Below, in pieces: positions 6,327-7,022 of a DNA stretch of 7,022 bases. A program made the translations under genes and the position numbers. Each line of letters starts with the position of its first letter. The first letter of the stretch is position 1. This stretch comes from Blautia sp. (GTDB lineage: Bacteria > Bacillota > Clostridia > Lachnospirales > Lachnospiraceae): NCBI GenBank assembly GCA_030841965.1, contig JAUUSJ010000185.1:1-7022 (forward strand), given 5' to 3'. A model generated the notes under the pieces. The model was not told the origin of the DNA, made no database searches, and saw nothing but the letters and a program-made list of their open reading frames with translations.

Positions 6327-6710
6327 TTATTCGTGATTTAGGACGTATTCGCCGATTGCAACGCAGAGGTCGGCGACATTGCTGCTTCCGCTGAGCTCAA
6401 AACAAATCATGCCGATGGAGGCGAGATATACATGTAAATGTGCATCAAGGTCTAAGACTCCAGCCGTCTCGAGAGAGAAGGTTTGGATACGAGAGTATGG
6501 AATGAAGGTAAAGTCTTTTTTCTTGCCAGTGATTCCCTCTACGTTTACAGCTATAATTCGTTTGTTTGTAAAGATAAGGTGGTCTCTAATGCTTACATAG
6601 CTATCGATAACTTCTTCACCAGATACCATATAAGGTTCCACTAATTTTTCACCTTTTGATAAGTCTTCTGCTACAAGTTTAAATAGTTTTTTATTTTCAA
6701 AATCAATCAT
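6327..6710 (-). CDS. Bacterial PH-domain protein (bPH_1 / YvbH-like)
   Basis: A 127-residue soluble protein that is essentially one bacterial pleckstrin-homology domain. Typical sequence includes VSIRDHLIFTNKRIIAVNV in the middle, then GKKKDFTFIPYSRIQTFSLETAG and a C-terminal helix ending GEYVLNHE. The family (PF08000, formerly DUF1696) is common in Firmicutes; its members form beta-barrel domains, but the ligand and role are not settled. The start has AAGGGAG (plus-strand 6718-6724) seven bases before ATG. No signal peptide or membrane segment is visible. It is transcribed toward the ATPase gene from its own promoter and appears to be a single-gene unit, ending about 50 bases from repeat copy 2. 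Confidence 0.9.
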   Translation of the reverse strand: MIDFENKKLFKLVAEDLSKGEKLVEPYMVSGEEVIDSYVSIRDHLIFTNKRIIAVNVEGITGKKKDFTFIPYSRIQTFSLETAGVLDLDAHLHVYLASIGMICFELSGSSNVADLCVAIGEYVLNHE

Positions 6711-6762
6711 ACTAAAACTCCCTTCTCAAGTAAAAAATGAATCGTTTTTGAAAAAATCGTAC

Positions 6763-6797
6763 CGATATTTTTATTATATAGGTGAAGATAAATATCG
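6763..6797. promoter_or_regulatory. Inverted repeat spanning the PH-gene promoter (operator candidate)
   Basis: CGATATTT (6763-6770) and AAATATCG (6790-6797) are perfect 8-base inverted arms separated by 19 bases. One arm overlaps the -35 box of the PH-gene promoter and the other lies just past the -10 box, so a bound dimer would cover the promoter. The spacing of arm centres is about 27 bases. No specific regulator can be named. Confidence 0.4.
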
Positions 6798-6801
6798 TCA
6801 A
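6773..6801 (-). promoter_or_regulatory. Sigma-A-type promoter of the PH-domain gene
   Basis: On the minus strand TTGACG (plus 6796-6801), a 17-base spacer and a perfect TATAAT (plus 6773-6778) precede the PH-domain gene. Transcription should start near 6766, giving a leader of roughly 55 bases before the ATG at 6710. Confidence 0.75.
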
Positions 6802-6939
6802 CTATAGGAATTTATCTGTTATTGCTCTTTTTTATGGTAGCGTAAAATTTTTGTAAGTAAAAAAGCGGAGAACTTATATTAAAATTGTGTAGTAGTAGTT
6901 TTTATGAAAGAGAATGTTATAGAGTTTTGCCAATACACA
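6802..6939. other. AT-rich intergenic stretch without a recognisable gene
   Basis: Between the PH-gene promoter and repeat copy 3 there is AT-rich sequence with one loose inverted repeat, CTTTTTTA and TAAAAAAG about 28 bases apart. A weak TTGTAA / TATATT pair on the plus strand could be a promoter pointing out of the window, but its spacer is 18 bases and nothing confirms it. A short ATG frame from 6904 runs into repeat copy 3 without a ribosome binding site. Confidence 0.5.
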
Positions 6940-7022
6940 GCGAAGAGAATCCGTCGATATGTCCTCTAAAAACGATAGAGAGTGGAGCGGTTTTTCGATA
7001 TACTTAGCTTTGCCGCTGGAGC
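6940..7022 (-). repeat. Palindromic repeat, copy 3 (partial, cut by right window edge)
   Basis: This is the reverse complement of the right half of copy 2. The arm (6940-6973) aligns without gaps to the 34-nt arm of copy 2 but differs at about ten positions, whereas the core from 6974 to the window end (49 bases) differs at one (G at 6990). It has the same orientation as copy 1. The rest of the element lies beyond the window. Confidence 0.88.

Noticed and set aside
6083..6394. A 103-residue plus-strand frame over repeat copy 2
   Set aside because: It is read through a palindrome and the antisense of the PH-domain gene; its ends mirror each other and it resembles no protein.
6904..6969. A 21-codon frame starting ATGAAAGAG and ending in repeat copy 3
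   Set aside because: There is no ribosome binding site and half of it is repeat sequence.

Overview
The window looks like chromosomal DNA of a low-to-moderate-GC gut Firmicute, most likely Lachnospiraceae or a close clostridial relative. The grounds are AT-rich intergenic DNA, strong AGGAGG-type ribosome binding sites, and gene families I associate with that group: a Tet-like GTPase with a C-terminal NYN domain, and a metal P-type ATPase beside a small DUF6110-like protein. I cannot name the genus. I see no rRNA, tRNA, CRISPR array, transposase or phage gene.

Layout, left to right: (1) 1-73, the cut end of a palindromic repeat. (2) 133-2964 (+), a 943-residue fusion of a tetracycline-resistance-like ribosomal GTPase with a YacP/Rae1-like NYN (PIN-fold) nuclease domain. 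(3) 2965-3279, a GC-rich palindromic element, an AT-rich stretch, a Fur-box-like site and a near-consensus promoter. (4) 3280-6048 (+), three genes that probably form one operon: a 26-residue one-helix membrane peptide, a 116-residue protein with a CxxC motif, a membrane segment and an acidic tail, and a 695-residue metal P-type ATPase without the usual CPC motif. (5) 6082-6277, a complete 196-bp palindromic repeat between two convergent genes. (6) 6327-6710 (-), a bacterial PH-domain protein with its own promoter. (7) 6940-7022, the start of a third repeat copy, cut by the right edge.

Two themes stand out. The GTPase-nuclease fusion joins two kinds of protein that both act at the ribosomal A site, suggesting one protein that binds a ribosome and cleaves its mRNA. 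The ATPase cluster looks like a small metal-export module: the pump has neither an N-terminal CxxC nor a CPC motif, while the small partner carries a CxxC and an acidic tail, and the shared promoter has a Fur-like box upstream. Separately, the palindromic repeat occurs three times in 7 kb, and comparing copies shows a base-pair change (G-C to A-T) that keeps the stem intact, so the fold itself appears to be conserved.
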